NCBI GenBank assembly: GCA_047967505.1
Contig: CM106539.1
DNA length: 64,000 nucleotides
DNA from: Dipteris shenzhenensis
Lineage: Eukaryota; Polypodiophyta; Polypodiopsida; Gleicheniales
Direction: 5' to 3' (one strand)
The notes under the pieces were generated by a model, which worked only from the letters and a program-made list of their open reading frames with translations, ran no database searches and had not been told where the DNA came from. A program made the translations under genes and the position numbers. This document shows positions 20,262 to 30,746 of the stretch, in pieces; the stretch's first letter is position 1; every line of letters begins with the position of its first letter.

Positions 20262-21930
20262 GCTATTGCACCAAGTAAAAGTGCCCTCTTTGAGCCGTGT
20301 CAGCCAACTGGAATCTGCTCCTTGGCATTTTCCTAGGCATCTCTTTATGAACCTTTGACAATTGAGTATTTTTCCAATATTTTCTAGTCATCTTTCCTTG
20401 TTGGATTCAACCATGTTAAAGTCACCTAGAAGAATTCCTCTTTCACCAATTGCATCTAGTGAATCCTAGGTGCTCTTCTTGTATCTATTGGCTCTAAGCT
20501 AGAAGGCAATCTCCTCACTTCTACCACGGCCAGTTAGTCCTCTGACATTGTAGGGAAAGAGACCATTTTACTTACCATTCTTTTTGGATCCCTTTTTAGC
20601 CTTGGGATTTAGGCTATCGATTTGAGGATTGGCTATTTTGGACTACCTACTTTTGTTTTAGACAATAGTGAAGGCTATGTTCTAAGGGGGATTTTTCTTA
20701 TCCTCTTGGGAGGCCTTGGGTAGCTGCTCTTCTGAGTCAGTATCTACCATGGTTTTTGTGACCATATCATCAATTTTAATGATGTCTTCTTCAAAATATT
20801 TGGCCCATCCAGGATCAAAGTAATTTTCTTGCATTTTGTCCTTGTTTTCTTTGATCCACTCTTTAGTCTCATCATCAACTAAAGATTCAAAAGAGTTCTT
20901 ACTGAGGGGAACCTGAGGGGGCTTATGTAGCTCCTACTTCTGGGTAGATTTAGGACTCGAGCAAGATCCCACATCTATAAGAACCTTATCAGCATTTTTG
21001 TTAGGGACCTTGGGTATCCGTTTCTTAGTTTGCGCAATAGGCGACTTAGGCGTGGGAGGGACCTAAGGCTTGGGCTTATTATTCTTCTGAGGGAAATTCT
21101 TCATGGAATGACTTGCAAGTCCACATAGAAAATAGAAATTAGGAATATTTTTATAAAGAAGTTGCTATTCTCTAAATACACTCCCATTCCTATTGAGGAA
21201 TCACCAAACGGCTAGGCAATTCCTCAGCTATGTATCTGGATGCAAATCTAAGGATTCCCCCTTGGGTTTATGAATTTTTCAGCTTCTACGCCTAGTACCT
21301 TACCCAATCCCCTAGAGAGGGTAGGGAGTTGGTTACACAGTGACAAAGGTAAATCAGGAAGTTCACCCCAAATGGGTATTTTAGTGGACCTCCGGTTGTT
21401 GGGTGAGAAGTCATGAGACCACCATGAGAGATAGATGGGTTGGTTTTGAATGGTCCATATCCCATTTTACAAAGCTCTTGCCACCATGTCATCTCTTTCA
21501 AATAGGAAAACAAAATATCCCTTCCTGAGGAATCTAACATTATTGATAACTAGTCCCTTCCTCAACCAGTTGGTTTGAATCCATGTTTCAACCAATGTGA
21601 GAGGGGGTCTTGCACCCGTAGTAGAAACCCAACCAATGCATGTGTGCTTAACGACTCCATAGACTCAAAAAGGATTTTGTTATAGAGTGTATCAATGACA
21701 TGCATAGCTATATCAGTAGTCGGCATTGTTCGACCAGATTGAGAGTTCTCTTCCGAAAGTGAGTGTGTGCTTTTCGGATAGCTTCCTTCCGTTCCAATTC
21801 CTGCGGGGAGAGTCTTTTGATGTCTTGTTTACTCCACCACCTTATCATCAATTGCATAATCAAACACAAATAGAAAAGTATTGTCACACAAAAGTAAACA
21901 ACACATTTAAATGCGGTATTATAATATGGT
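20262..21930 (-). pseudogene. L1-like LINE remnant, ORF1 and start of endonuclease
   Basis: On the - strand, reading from about 21930 down, a decayed ORF1 shows IPIWGELPDLPLSLCNQLPTL-like sequence (about 21300-21385, the pattern seen in plant L1 ORF1 proteins with the DUF4283 fold), and FLCGLASHSMKNFP (about 21095-21135), a damaged CCHC knuckle. Further on, at 20415-20426, is GDFN within GILLGDFNMVE, the catalytic motif of the L1 AP-type endonuclease, then FTWCNSQTGLN. There are many stops. No reverse transcriptase is present, so the element is truncated at its 3' side or broken by another insertion. Confidence 0.65.
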
Positions 21931-22585
21931 ATGAGCAATTATGGACTATGATGAAGGATAAGAGGTCTCATATTGAATCATCATCCATCATAATAAAGAA
22001 AGTATAAAAATTGTAGCTCCATCATCCAGCAAACTAATTGAGAGGCCACACTCTTGTATCCATACAACAAATAATCACAAATCTTCCTTTATCCATCAAA
22101 CACGCATGGACGGTATTGACAAATGACATGTCAAGCATTTCCATACACATCACCTAGAGGCTATTTTGGCATAGAGAGATGTGAGCACCTAGGTGATGGA
22201 CAAGAAAAGCTTGCACATGAGGACTGGGTACTAGAACGAGTTCATCAAATCCCTGGGGGATTGGATTGGCCATCGATGCCCATCTTTGCGAATTTGGCCA
22301 CTGCACCCCTCTACATGAAAACAACTCCCTAATCTTATACTCCTAGAAATATTTGATTTTACATAGTTTTGAATTGTCTTTGGGGGCTTTCAAGGTTATT
22401 TCATTGAAGGATTATTTTATTGAAGGCATCATTCATGATGAGGTCGCATCAGCCAGACCCTTTGACCACCCCCCTCATTCAATAAGAACCCCCTTCATGT
22501 TCTTGGAAACCACTGTATAGTCATTAAACACCTCTTTCCCCACATGGCATGTGGTAAATAAAGTAAAATAGTATTACTGCTAAGC
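21931..22585. other. No recognisable gene
   Basis: Short frames only. The frame at 22123-22332 shows no motif I can name. A C-rich phrase at 22461-22495 is the only compositional feature. Confidence 0.5.
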
Positions 22586-22822
22586 TTGTCTTGTGATTGT
22601 AGGTCTACTAGTGCTCGTCCGATGATCCCTTGTTGGACCCTCTACATTGATAGTTCATGCCAACATGGCCATCTCACTAGCTTCTACATATGGTACAAAC
22701 TCAATACTGTCTCACTCATTAGCACCCCCCTCAGCACAGGTTTCACTGACAATTTAGCGGAGTACATCGCTCTCATCTTTGGCCTACATATACTTTTTGC
22801 ATCTAGAGGTTTGCCCCACTAG
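22586..22822 (+). pseudogene. RNase H fragment, gypsy/RVT_3 type
   Basis: The frame reads WTLYIDSSCQ, corresponding to the W-x-L-Y-x-D-G-S start of plant retroelement RNase H (here the G is S), and then DNLAEYIALIFGL, the second conserved block. It stops after RGLPH. These two blocks in this spacing are typical of the RNase H-like domain of Ty3/gypsy polyproteins and of LINEs. The remaining polyprotein is not visible nearby. Confidence 0.55.
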
Positions 22823-24786
22823 GAAACCAACAAAAGTGCTGAAAGACATGCAACCCTAATAGACTTTGTCAATAAAAAGTTATTGTGTTGCACATTAGTG
22901 TTTTTGGATGCATTTGCTATCATCAAATCTCAAAGAAGTAGAGTAGGTGAGAAGCAAAGATGCATCTTTATTGTTTTCCATGAGCGTAGCAAAGCATAGT
23001 GCGAAACCATTAAGACAAAGGTCCTAGTGAGCAAGAATGAGCTCTTCAAAGATTCTTTAGATAGTGAAAGTCTTTGTGCAATCTAAATATTACAACCAAA
23101 CTCTAGGATGAAAGAAACCTAAAGGGTTAAGGACCCTTAGTTATGAAAAATGAATATTTGAAAAGAAAAAAGAAGGCCTAGAGCATCTAGCATAGATGGG
23201 ATAGTAGGAATCAACTAGCACGAATGGGATAGTAGTATTAGCAATCACAATGGCTAGGAGAGGGTCAAAGAAATCCCAAAAGGTTGCCCAAATTTTACAT
23301 TACGACCATATAAACATAGTATGCACAAACACACAAACATGAGAAACCATTTATTGAGGCCTTCCTACTCATATATTCGATTAGGAGTCTAGATACATCG
23401 TGGTGACAAAGTCTAGACCTAAAGGACAAGTGTAGTCAAGAAGGTATTTTTTGAGGCCTTCCAACTCATATATTCTATTAGAAGTCTATGATACATGGTT
23501 GTGACAGAGTTTAGACCTAAAGGACAAAAGTAGTCAAAAAGGCATTTTATTTGTACAACCTTTGATGGGATAAGATCAAGAGAGTGCTTTATTTTAGTCT
23601 CTCCCAAACAAGCATTTCTAATGCATAAAAGCCTAAAGAAAATTGTTATAAGGCAATGCACCCCTAAAAATAGAAAGACTTCACTATGTCAGAGTGCAAC
23701 TCGGATGGAAACCTCATTAGGTAATTTGTATGTCCACTAGTATGAGGAAGACATATATCTAGTTGAATCCAAGAGCATCAACCTTAGCATAGAAATTCTT
23801 CATTATGTATAGCATACCCTTTTAACTGTTTCAACCAACAAAATACTCCAAGGATTTTTATACACCTTAAGATGCATTTACTCTGAACATTCGAGACTAT
23901 TAAGTGCTTGTACTATTGGAAGTCCATTAATGAACTCTAGAGATTATGATTCTAGGGTTGGGTGTCTATTGTTAACCATGTCCAAAAACTTCACCATAGT
24001 TATAACTAGGGTAGACATTGAGTCCCCAAGCCCACATAAACACATACTTGGAGGACATCTTTCTTCTTAAGGACCAAGCTCAGCCTTCATAATCATTTAG
24101 ACCACTGGCACTAATAAATCAGCTCCATGATGTTGTTGAGAGACATTCTTTATATTTGCTATGTGGAAAATATTTGACCATGTACTTCTATCCTACATGT
24201 TGAAACAAGTAGCAAAAAATTGAATTAATTTGCCCACGAGATCACACTTGGAGATATATGTCCTACGCGGAGATGTGTAGACCTACATTAAATGCCAACC
24301 ATGCTCAGATCTAGAATATACAACAAGATATGCAGTCAACAACTACATCAAACGTCTAAGAGAGGATTCGAAATGGATCTCAAAATAGAGCACTCTCAAG
24401 GGGTCCCCTAATTATACTTACTTTAGTACTATTCTTGTACACTTAGTACTATTTTTGGTATTGATTGTGGGCTTACCACGTGGTAACTCTATTGTAATAT
24501 CCCATAAGCAAACGTGTGCAAATTTTCCAAAAGTATATAAGGGGCATCACATATCCTTTCAAGATTCCTCTGACACTAATGCAAGTACATTCTATTCTAT
24601 CATTGTTGGCACTCCCTAAGCATCCATTAGGGAGATTTGGGGCTTTGTAAGGGTAACGATTGAGAATATTCTCTCAAAAAGGTGGGCATGGATAATTTTT
24701 TGCAAATTAGCTCAAAAATTGTTGGACTTGGCATATTTAGAGCCTACTCTCTAAGAGCTTTCCAACTATATATTCCATGATGGGGT
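22823..24786. other. No gene; anonymous repeat-like sequence
   Basis: Nearly 2 kb with no supported frame apart from the tandem duplication at 23354-23548, which is listed separately. Isolated phrases such as GTAGTATTAGC and GATGGGATAGTAG recur at about 23195-23240. Confidence 0.5.
23354..23548 (+). repeat. Tandem duplication, 97-bp period
   Basis: TTGAGGCCTTCC starts a unit at 23354 and again at 23451. The two units agree along their length with a few substitutions, including the shared phrase TAGACCTAAAGGACAA. Confidence 0.8.
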
Positions 24787-25236
24787 TTGGACATGGGGAT
24801 GGAAAGATGCAAAGAATATTCCTTTCTTCTAGGAATCTTCCAACATTACGCGTCCACCCCTATTCCTACCCCAAAATCTATTTCCACCCGATGCAATTTG
24901 GAGTTTTCTCTACCTCCAGACCATGGAAATTGGGGCTTTTCACTTTTACATGCTATCCTTCTCTATTCAATCCTTCCTATACCTAAATTGCAGCAAACAT
25001 TGGTTATTGATCCCTCAAAGTCAGAATCAGGGCAAATTGTGCACTGTGCTCTTGACGAGCAACTGGTATATAGTGTGTTTGGCAGAGAGTTCCTTGTCAA
25101 AACAGTGCTTCTAAATTCTAACAATGCATCTAAAGAGATCCTCTACATAGTATACTATAAGCAGTCCCTAAATGGTGTTCTAAACATTGGAGAATTTATT
25201 GTTCAAAAGAGGTGTAAATATAGTTTTTATTCCTAG
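24787..25236 (+). CDS. Unrecognised reading frame, 149 codons
   Basis: An open frame of 149 codons with an ATG at 24787. It has no domain I recognise, no obvious signal peptide and no zinc-binding pattern. The C-terminal half (LVIDPSKSESGQIVHCALDE onwards) looks more protein-like than the first half, which is rich in Pro and Thr from a CCC-rich stretch. It could be an exon of a decayed gene or chance. Nothing around it helps; I would not treat it as a gene without transcript support. Confidence 0.15.
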   Translation: MDMGMERCKEYSFLLGIFQHYASTPIPTPKSISTRCNLEFSLPPDHGNWGFSLLHAILLYSILPIPKLQQTLVIDPSKSESGQIVHCALDEQLVYSVFGREFLVKTVLLNSNNASKEILYIVYYKQSLNGVLNIGEFIVQKRCKYSFYS

Positions 25237-25476
25237 TTGATTTGAAGCTTGGAAATTGAGGTAGTTTGTTTAGAATCCTGATGACAACACAAAATAGCAT
25301 GCAAAAAGGCTAGAAAAATAGCCAATAAGGCTTTACAAATTACAATGAAGGTTTTTGGATTTTTAGTCTTTAAGACACTATTAAAAGTATCATGGGTAGG
25401 ACATCAACCGTCAATAAAGCAATGAAGATTATATTGGAACATAATTAAGTAGACTAGAATGGATGATTATATTTTA

Positions 25477-25722
25477 TGATTCACTACTAGTCTCTTTGGT
25501 GCTTTTATAAGCGGATGGATGTTTTAATTCAAGAAACTCATATACATGTCATATTTGAATGAGAGATGACTATGTTCAAACTATAAAATTTTATGGCTAT
25601 AAATTCTTCTATTGATTCATTGCTAGTCTCTTTGGTGCTTCTATATGTGGATGGATGTTTTAATTCAAGGAACTCATATACATGTGATCTTTGAATGAGA
25701 GATGACTACGTTCAAACTATTT
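25477..25722 (+). repeat. Tandem duplication, about 135-bp period
   Basis: A unit containing CTAGTCTCTTTGGTGCTT and GGATGGATGTTTTAATTCAA occurs at 25477-25590 and 25612-25722 with few differences. The phrase ATCATGGGTAGGACATCAAC occurs on both sides (about 25390 and 25848), so a larger duplication of about 460 bp may have included it. Confidence 0.75.
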
Positions 25723-26054
25723 GATAATTGAGTAGAGTCAATTGGTTTGGATATGTTTCCATTGATCCATGTGCTTGTTTTGATCAATTTTCAATATTTA
25801 AGAAACTATTTTTGTTTGTATATAAGAACAATAAATATTCAAAAATATCATGGGTAGGACATCAACCATAAAAGTAGGTAGCGCATGCTACTTTCGAACA
25901 TAAAATCATTACACGAGTATGAAAATTTACAATTACAAAAGTATTCATTCAATCCACCACCTCACTCGAATGCAATCACTCTAATTCTGGTAATCCTCGA
26001 GTAGTGTCTAAATGGCAAGGTATCCATGCTACATAGTGCCTTTACCTCATAAAG

Positions 26055-26123
26055 GGGGGCATACAAAGTAGAGCTAGTCAATACCTGTGCAGCTACAAGA
26101 GAGTGGAGCATTGATTTCCAACA
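26055..26123 (-). repeat. LTR-end fragment related to the solo LTR at 10644-11367
   Basis: Reading the - strand from 26123 gives TGTTGGAAATCAATGCTCC, which closely matches the start of the solo LTR (TGTTAGATATCAATGCTCC), with similarity continuing for about 70 bp. No second end was found, so this is a fragment or a diverged relative. Confidence 0.5.
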
Positions 26124-26138
26124 ATACCACCAAGTAGG

Positions 26139-26395
26139 TGACAAAATATGAAGAGGGGAGAGGAGAAGAGTGGAGATGAGGAGAGAGGGCACAGCTAGAG
26201 AGCACACCACAAATGACTAACTGTACACTAGAATTAGTTGAAAAAATAGAATATATACAAACCCTTTTAGGGTTAGGGTTAGGGGATCTAACCCTTTCCT
26301 TTATAGCACTCTATAAGGTTAGTGCTATGCACATATGATCACGTGATGGTGCTATGCACACATGATCACATGATGTTGAGCGTGAACTCTCAACA
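26139..26395 (-). repeat. 3' LTR of the 7.3-kb copia element
   Basis: 257 bp, reading on the + strand TGACAAAATATG to CTCTCAACA. It contains TTAGGGTTAGGGTTAGG, which resembles plant telomere repeat units, and two palindromic TGATCACRTGAT phrases. The same features are in the 5' copy. Confidence 0.93.
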
Positions 26396-26406
26396 CCTTC
26401 CCTCAA
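26396..26406 (-). promoter_or_regulatory. Polypurine tract
   Basis: TTGAGGGAAGG on the - strand directly precedes the 3' LTR start TGTTGAGAG. Confidence 0.75.
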
Positions 26407-26483
26407 GATCAACATCATGAAGTAGGCCTTCCCTCAAGATGATGATTCTGGGGAATCGAAGAAGGACTGAGCATTACATTCCA

Positions 26484-27371
26484 TCACACCCCTTTAATGG
26501 GAATGTCCTTCCTCTGCATCAAACCAAGAGCTAGTCGGTGTTTCTCGAATAGCTCTTTACCGAGTGGTTTGGTAAAGATGTCTGCAACATTTTCTTTGCT
26601 ATCACAATGCTGCAGTGTGATGTCACCAAGTAACACTCTTTCTCTGATGAAGTGCTCTCTGACATCAATGTGCTTTGTCCTGGAGTGATATACTGGATTT
26701 TTGGCCAATGCTTGAGCCGATTGATTATCACAGTATATTGTTGTTGGCTTTGACTCATCAAAGTAATCTGTTTCTGACAATAGTCTTCTGAGCCATATAG
26801 CCTCACATGCACCTGTAGTGAGTGCTCTATATTCTGCTTCAGTCGAAGACAAAGAAACAGTTGGCTGTTTGTTTGACAACCATGATATAGCACCTTGACC
26901 AAGGAAAAATGCATATCCCTGTGTCGATCTCCTGGTCTCATGATCTCCAGCATAGTCACTATCACAGTATCCATGCAACCGTGGATGACTTCCTTTGTAT
27001 TCTATCCCAAACTGTCTTGTACCTCTGATGTATCTCAAGACTCTTTTGGCTGCATTCCAGTGAGACTGTTTTGGATTTGCCATAAACTGTGCTAGTGAGC
27101 TTACTGCATAACAAATATCTGGCCGTGTGATTGTCAGATATATAAGAGATCCAATGAGTTGCCTGTAGTATCTGTCATTGACTGTAGGCTTTTCTGAATC
27201 TTTAGTAAGTTTCAAACTCTGTTCCATGGGAGTGGCTGCAATCTTGCAATCGGCCATATGAAACTTCTTCAGGAGACTGTCAACATACTTGAGCTGACTC
27301 ATGAATGTGCTATCTGAATCTCTCCAGAACTCAATTCCAAGACAATAGTGCATAAGTCCAAGATCTTTCAT
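26484..27371 (-). pseudogene. copia RT connection and RNase H
   Basis: The 295-codon frame opens MKDLGLMHYCLGIEFW, the end of reverse transcriptase, and continues through IGSLIYLTITRPDICYAV, HGYCDSDYAGDHETRRSTQG, LSSTEAEYRA, IYCDNQSAQALAKNPVYHSR and VADIFTKPLG. These are all the expected copia RNase H blocks, with the Asp/Glu residues in place. It is in the same frame as the upstream pol frame (27393-29483), from which it is separated by one TAA (27390-27392). RNase H would remove RNA from the RNA-DNA hybrid during cDNA synthesis. Confidence 0.85.
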
Positions 27372-27392
27372 GTCGAACTCTGCAGATAAGTC

Positions 27393-29483
27393 TTATTTAA
27401 GCTTTCTGATGAAGCTATCCTTGCTTCCTGTCACAATCAGATCATCTACGTACAAAAGTGCAATAGTAATATCTTCCCCTTGAACTTTGTAGTAGAGAGT
27501 ATGATCGGCATTGGATTTCATGTATCCCAGATCAGCAAAATACTTGTCAATTCTACTGTACCAACTTCTGGGTGCTTGCTTTAAGCCATAGAGACTTTTC
27601 TTGAGATGGCAAACCTTGTTCTCCTTTCCTGGTTCAACATAACCGGCTGGTTGGTGCATGTAGACATCCTCGTCTAGATAACCATTGAGAAATGCATTCT
27701 TGACATCGAGCTGATACACATTCCATTTACTGAGTGTCGCTAGTGATATCAAGAACCGTATGGAATCCATCTTAGCTACTGGAGCATAAGTCTCATCATA
27801 ATCTTGGCCATATTGTTGTGCAAATCCTTTTGCAACTAATCTGGCTTTGTATCTTTGAATACTGCCATCTGGATTGTACTTCACTTTGTATACCCATTTG
27901 TTGGCTATGGCCTTCTTGCCTGGTGGAAGGTCGCATAATTCACAAGTGTTATTTTTATACAAAGCATCCATTTCTTCATTCATGGCAGTTTGCCATTCTG
28001 GCTTATCTACTGCGTCTTCGAAGTACACTGGCTCTTCTGTAGCCATGATGGTAGTCATAAGAGCATAGTTGGTGGTTTCCACCTGAATTGCTTTGCCTTT
28101 CTGAGCATATGTCAATCTGGCTGGTGGTCTGCTTTCCCTAGTAGACCGTCTGAGCTGCTGTGGCACTGCTTGGGGTGTTGCTGGCAATTCTTTCTCTTCT
28201 TCATCAACCTGTTCTGTAGATGACTGTGAAGTCGATGCTTCTATCTCCTGTGTAGGTGAGGTTTTCCATTCTGATTCCTCATCGAAGATTACATCTCTGG
28301 AGATAATGACTTTGCGGTTGATGGGATCATACAATTTGTATGCTTTACTCTCTTCACTGTAGCCTACCATGATGCATTTGCGTGACTTCGCATCCAATTT
28401 CCTGCGATGATCATCATGTATGTGGGCATATGCTATGCAACCAAATATGCGGAGATGTCCAATGCGTGGTTTGTGTCCAGTGAATGCTTCATAAGGAGTC
28501 ATACCTTGTATCGGTTCGGTAGGAAGCTGATTAAGCAAGTAGTTAGCGGTAGCTATTGCTTCTGCCCAATACTGATTCGGAAGATGCTTTTCACTAAGCA
28601 TTGCTCTAGCACTGTCTGCTAAAGTCCCATTCTTCCTTTCAGCTCTTGCATTTTGTTGAGGAGTATCTGCACATGTGAATTGTCTTCGAATGCCGTGATT
28701 TTTGCAAAAGTTCATGAAGGCTGAAGACATGTATTCACCTCCTCTGTCTGATCTCATGACCTTGATCTTTCTGCCTGTTTGGTTTTCTACCATGGCTTTG
28801 AATTCTTGAAATCTGGTAAACACTTCAGATTTCTCTTTCAGAAAGTAGACCCAACAATATCTGCTGTAGTCGTCGATGAAGGTCAAGTAATAAAGTGAAC
28901 CATTGATGCTGCGGGTCTGGGCATAACCCCATACATCTGTATGAATTAAATCAAGAATACCTCGTGCATGAGAGGTACTTCTGACAAAGTTGGTTCGCTT
29001 TTGTTTGCCGAAGCAGCATGCTTCACAAACCTTTCCAAGAAACTGTAGCTTCGGAATCCCAATTGCCATATTTTGATTCTTGAGATCTAACAAGTACTTG
29101 AAGTTGACATGACCATATCTCTTGTGCCATTTTGCAGATAGTGGCATCTGTTGCATTTGAGCTGACATGGCATGCTTATCTGGTACTGTAGCTAGCATCC
29201 TGTATAAGCGTCCTTCCTTGACACCTTTTGCTACTAGCTGACCTCTTTTGGATTTGTCTCTGATAGTGCATTCATCACCGTCGAAGATGACTTTGTAGTT
29301 GTGTTCCGTCATTTGACCTACTGACAAAAGGTTCTTACTGAGCTTCGGAACATAGAGCACATCTTTGACCAATCCTTTTGTACCAGTGAAATTGTTCATA
29401 GGGATAACACCTGTCCCTTGAACCGGATTCGGTGTATTGTCTGTTGTGTAGATGACATTCTTTTGACCTTCTAATGTCTTCAT
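27393..29483 (-). pseudogene. copia integrase and reverse transcriptase
   Basis: This is a 696-codon open frame. The order is: end of protease linker (DVLYVPKLSKNLLSVGQM); HHCC region (HKRYGHVNFKYL, CEACCFGKQKR); integrase DDE core with HTDVWGYAQ, FIDDYSRYCW and the QQNARAERKNGT glutamate; IFGCIAYAHI; a linker of Ser, Glu and Gln; then reverse transcriptase with KKAIANKWVYKVK, KARLVAKGFAQQYGQDYDE, YQLDVKNAFLNG, CHLKKSLYGLKQAPRSWY and the active site LLYVDDLIVTG. All catalytic motifs look intact. It ends at a TAA and the same frame resumes 21 bases later, so only a nonsense codon separates it from RNase H. Confidence 0.9.
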
Positions 29484-29655
29484 TTCTGTGAACCAATTCC
29501 TGATGATTTGTCATATGAGATGATGCACCACTGTCGATGTACCAAGGATCCTGTTCCACTTGGTCGACTTGATATCCGAAATCCTCTTTGGGATTGAAAT
29601 CAGTGTCTAGGTGCATTGTATCAGTCTGATGCAATTCCTCACTTGCAAGAAACAT
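29335..29655 (-). pseudogene. copia protease segment (frameshifted)
   Basis: Contains DPWYIDSGASSHMTNHQE, the aspartic protease active site (DSGA). It is in a different frame from both gag and the integrase/RT frame. One shift lies at about 29700-29750 and a compensating one at about 29490, where the read-through continues as TEMKTLEGQKN. The two shifts cancel, so a parental copy would have had one continuous frame. Confidence 0.75.
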
Positions 29656-29825
29656 ATTGCCATGTTTATTTGCAAAATGACTGTGACTAGAATGTCCACC
29701 ACGATGATTTCCTCTTCCTCGGGAATTCCCTCGCTGGATTGACCGCCTTGGTCATACTGCTTCTTGCGGCAATCTCTTTCATAGTGTCCAAACTTGTGAC
29801 AATAGTTGCATTGAATGTTTGACAC
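29607..29825 (-). pseudogene. copia gag zinc knuckle
   Basis: CNYCHKFGHYERDC is a canonical C-x2-C-x4-H-x4-C knuckle. It is in the same frame as the gag capsid frame, separated by a TAA at 29883-29885. After about 20 further residues the frame departs from the expected RG-rich linker. Confidence 0.8.
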
Positions 29826-29882
29826 ATTGGTGGATGCATTCCCTCGTCCTTGGAATCTTCCTCGGTTGGAATGATTTCCTCT

Positions 29883-30746
29883 TTACTGATTTTGATGTGG
29901 CTGAGGATGCTGCTGATGCTGATGCTGATTCTGACTTTGATTTTGTTGATGATGATGACCACTTTTCTGATATGATCTACCTCTGTTTCCGCCTTTGCCT
30001 CTGCTTCTGTCTGAAGCTGTGAATGCCTGATCATTAGAATGACCTTTACGTGCTTGAATGGCCTGAGTCCTGAGTTCTTTACCAAGTAGAACTGACTGAA
30101 GTTCTTCTAGTGTTGGAATTTGCCGTTGGATGGCAATACTCTGGACTAGATTCTCATATCCTTCTCCTAGTCCATTCAGGATTACTTGAACCATTTCTGC
30201 GGGATTCATAGTCTCTCCTGCTGCTGCAAGTTGATTGTTGTAGTCTTTGATGCGGAGTACATAAGCATGACCGGTTTCACTGCTGTTGCGGAAACTCTGG
30301 TTGATCTGGTTTCTCAGGGTGAGAATCCTGGATGTGTTCTTGGACTCATAGAGAGCTGCGAACATATCCCATGCTTCTTTTGATGTCTTGACTGTGTTGA
30401 GCTGTCCTAGCATGACATCTTGCACATTCTGCTTGATCAGGTGATAGGCATACTTATCTTTCTTATCCCATTCTGCTTGAGCTCGGGCAATGGCAGGATC
30501 TGCTACTGGTGCGGAAACTGTTTGTGTAGATGTAGATCCTGATGTAGATCCCGTTGCTGGTGCTGTGACAACAGATGGAGTAGAGCTACTGGTGGCTGGA
30601 TCGGCCAATGGTCTAGGTATGGATCCATCGACATACTCCCATTTGTCCTGAAGCACAAGAATGGTCTCCATTCGGTATTTCCATGTACCGTAATTGGAGT
30701 TGTCTAACTTAGCAGATGCCTCCAGATTGAGGTTGCTAGTCGACAT
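29883..30746 (-). pseudogene. copia gag, capsid part
   Basis: 287 codons from ATG at 30744-30746. The start MSTSNLNLEASAKLDNSNYG is followed by TWKYRMETIL, a Thr/Ser/Ala-rich insert, KEAWDMFAALYE, NQINQSFRNS and LGEGYENLVQSI, the plant copia gag (UBN2-type) pattern. It ends in a Gln/His-rich run at a TAA. The knuckle lies downstream in the same frame. Confidence 0.85.
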
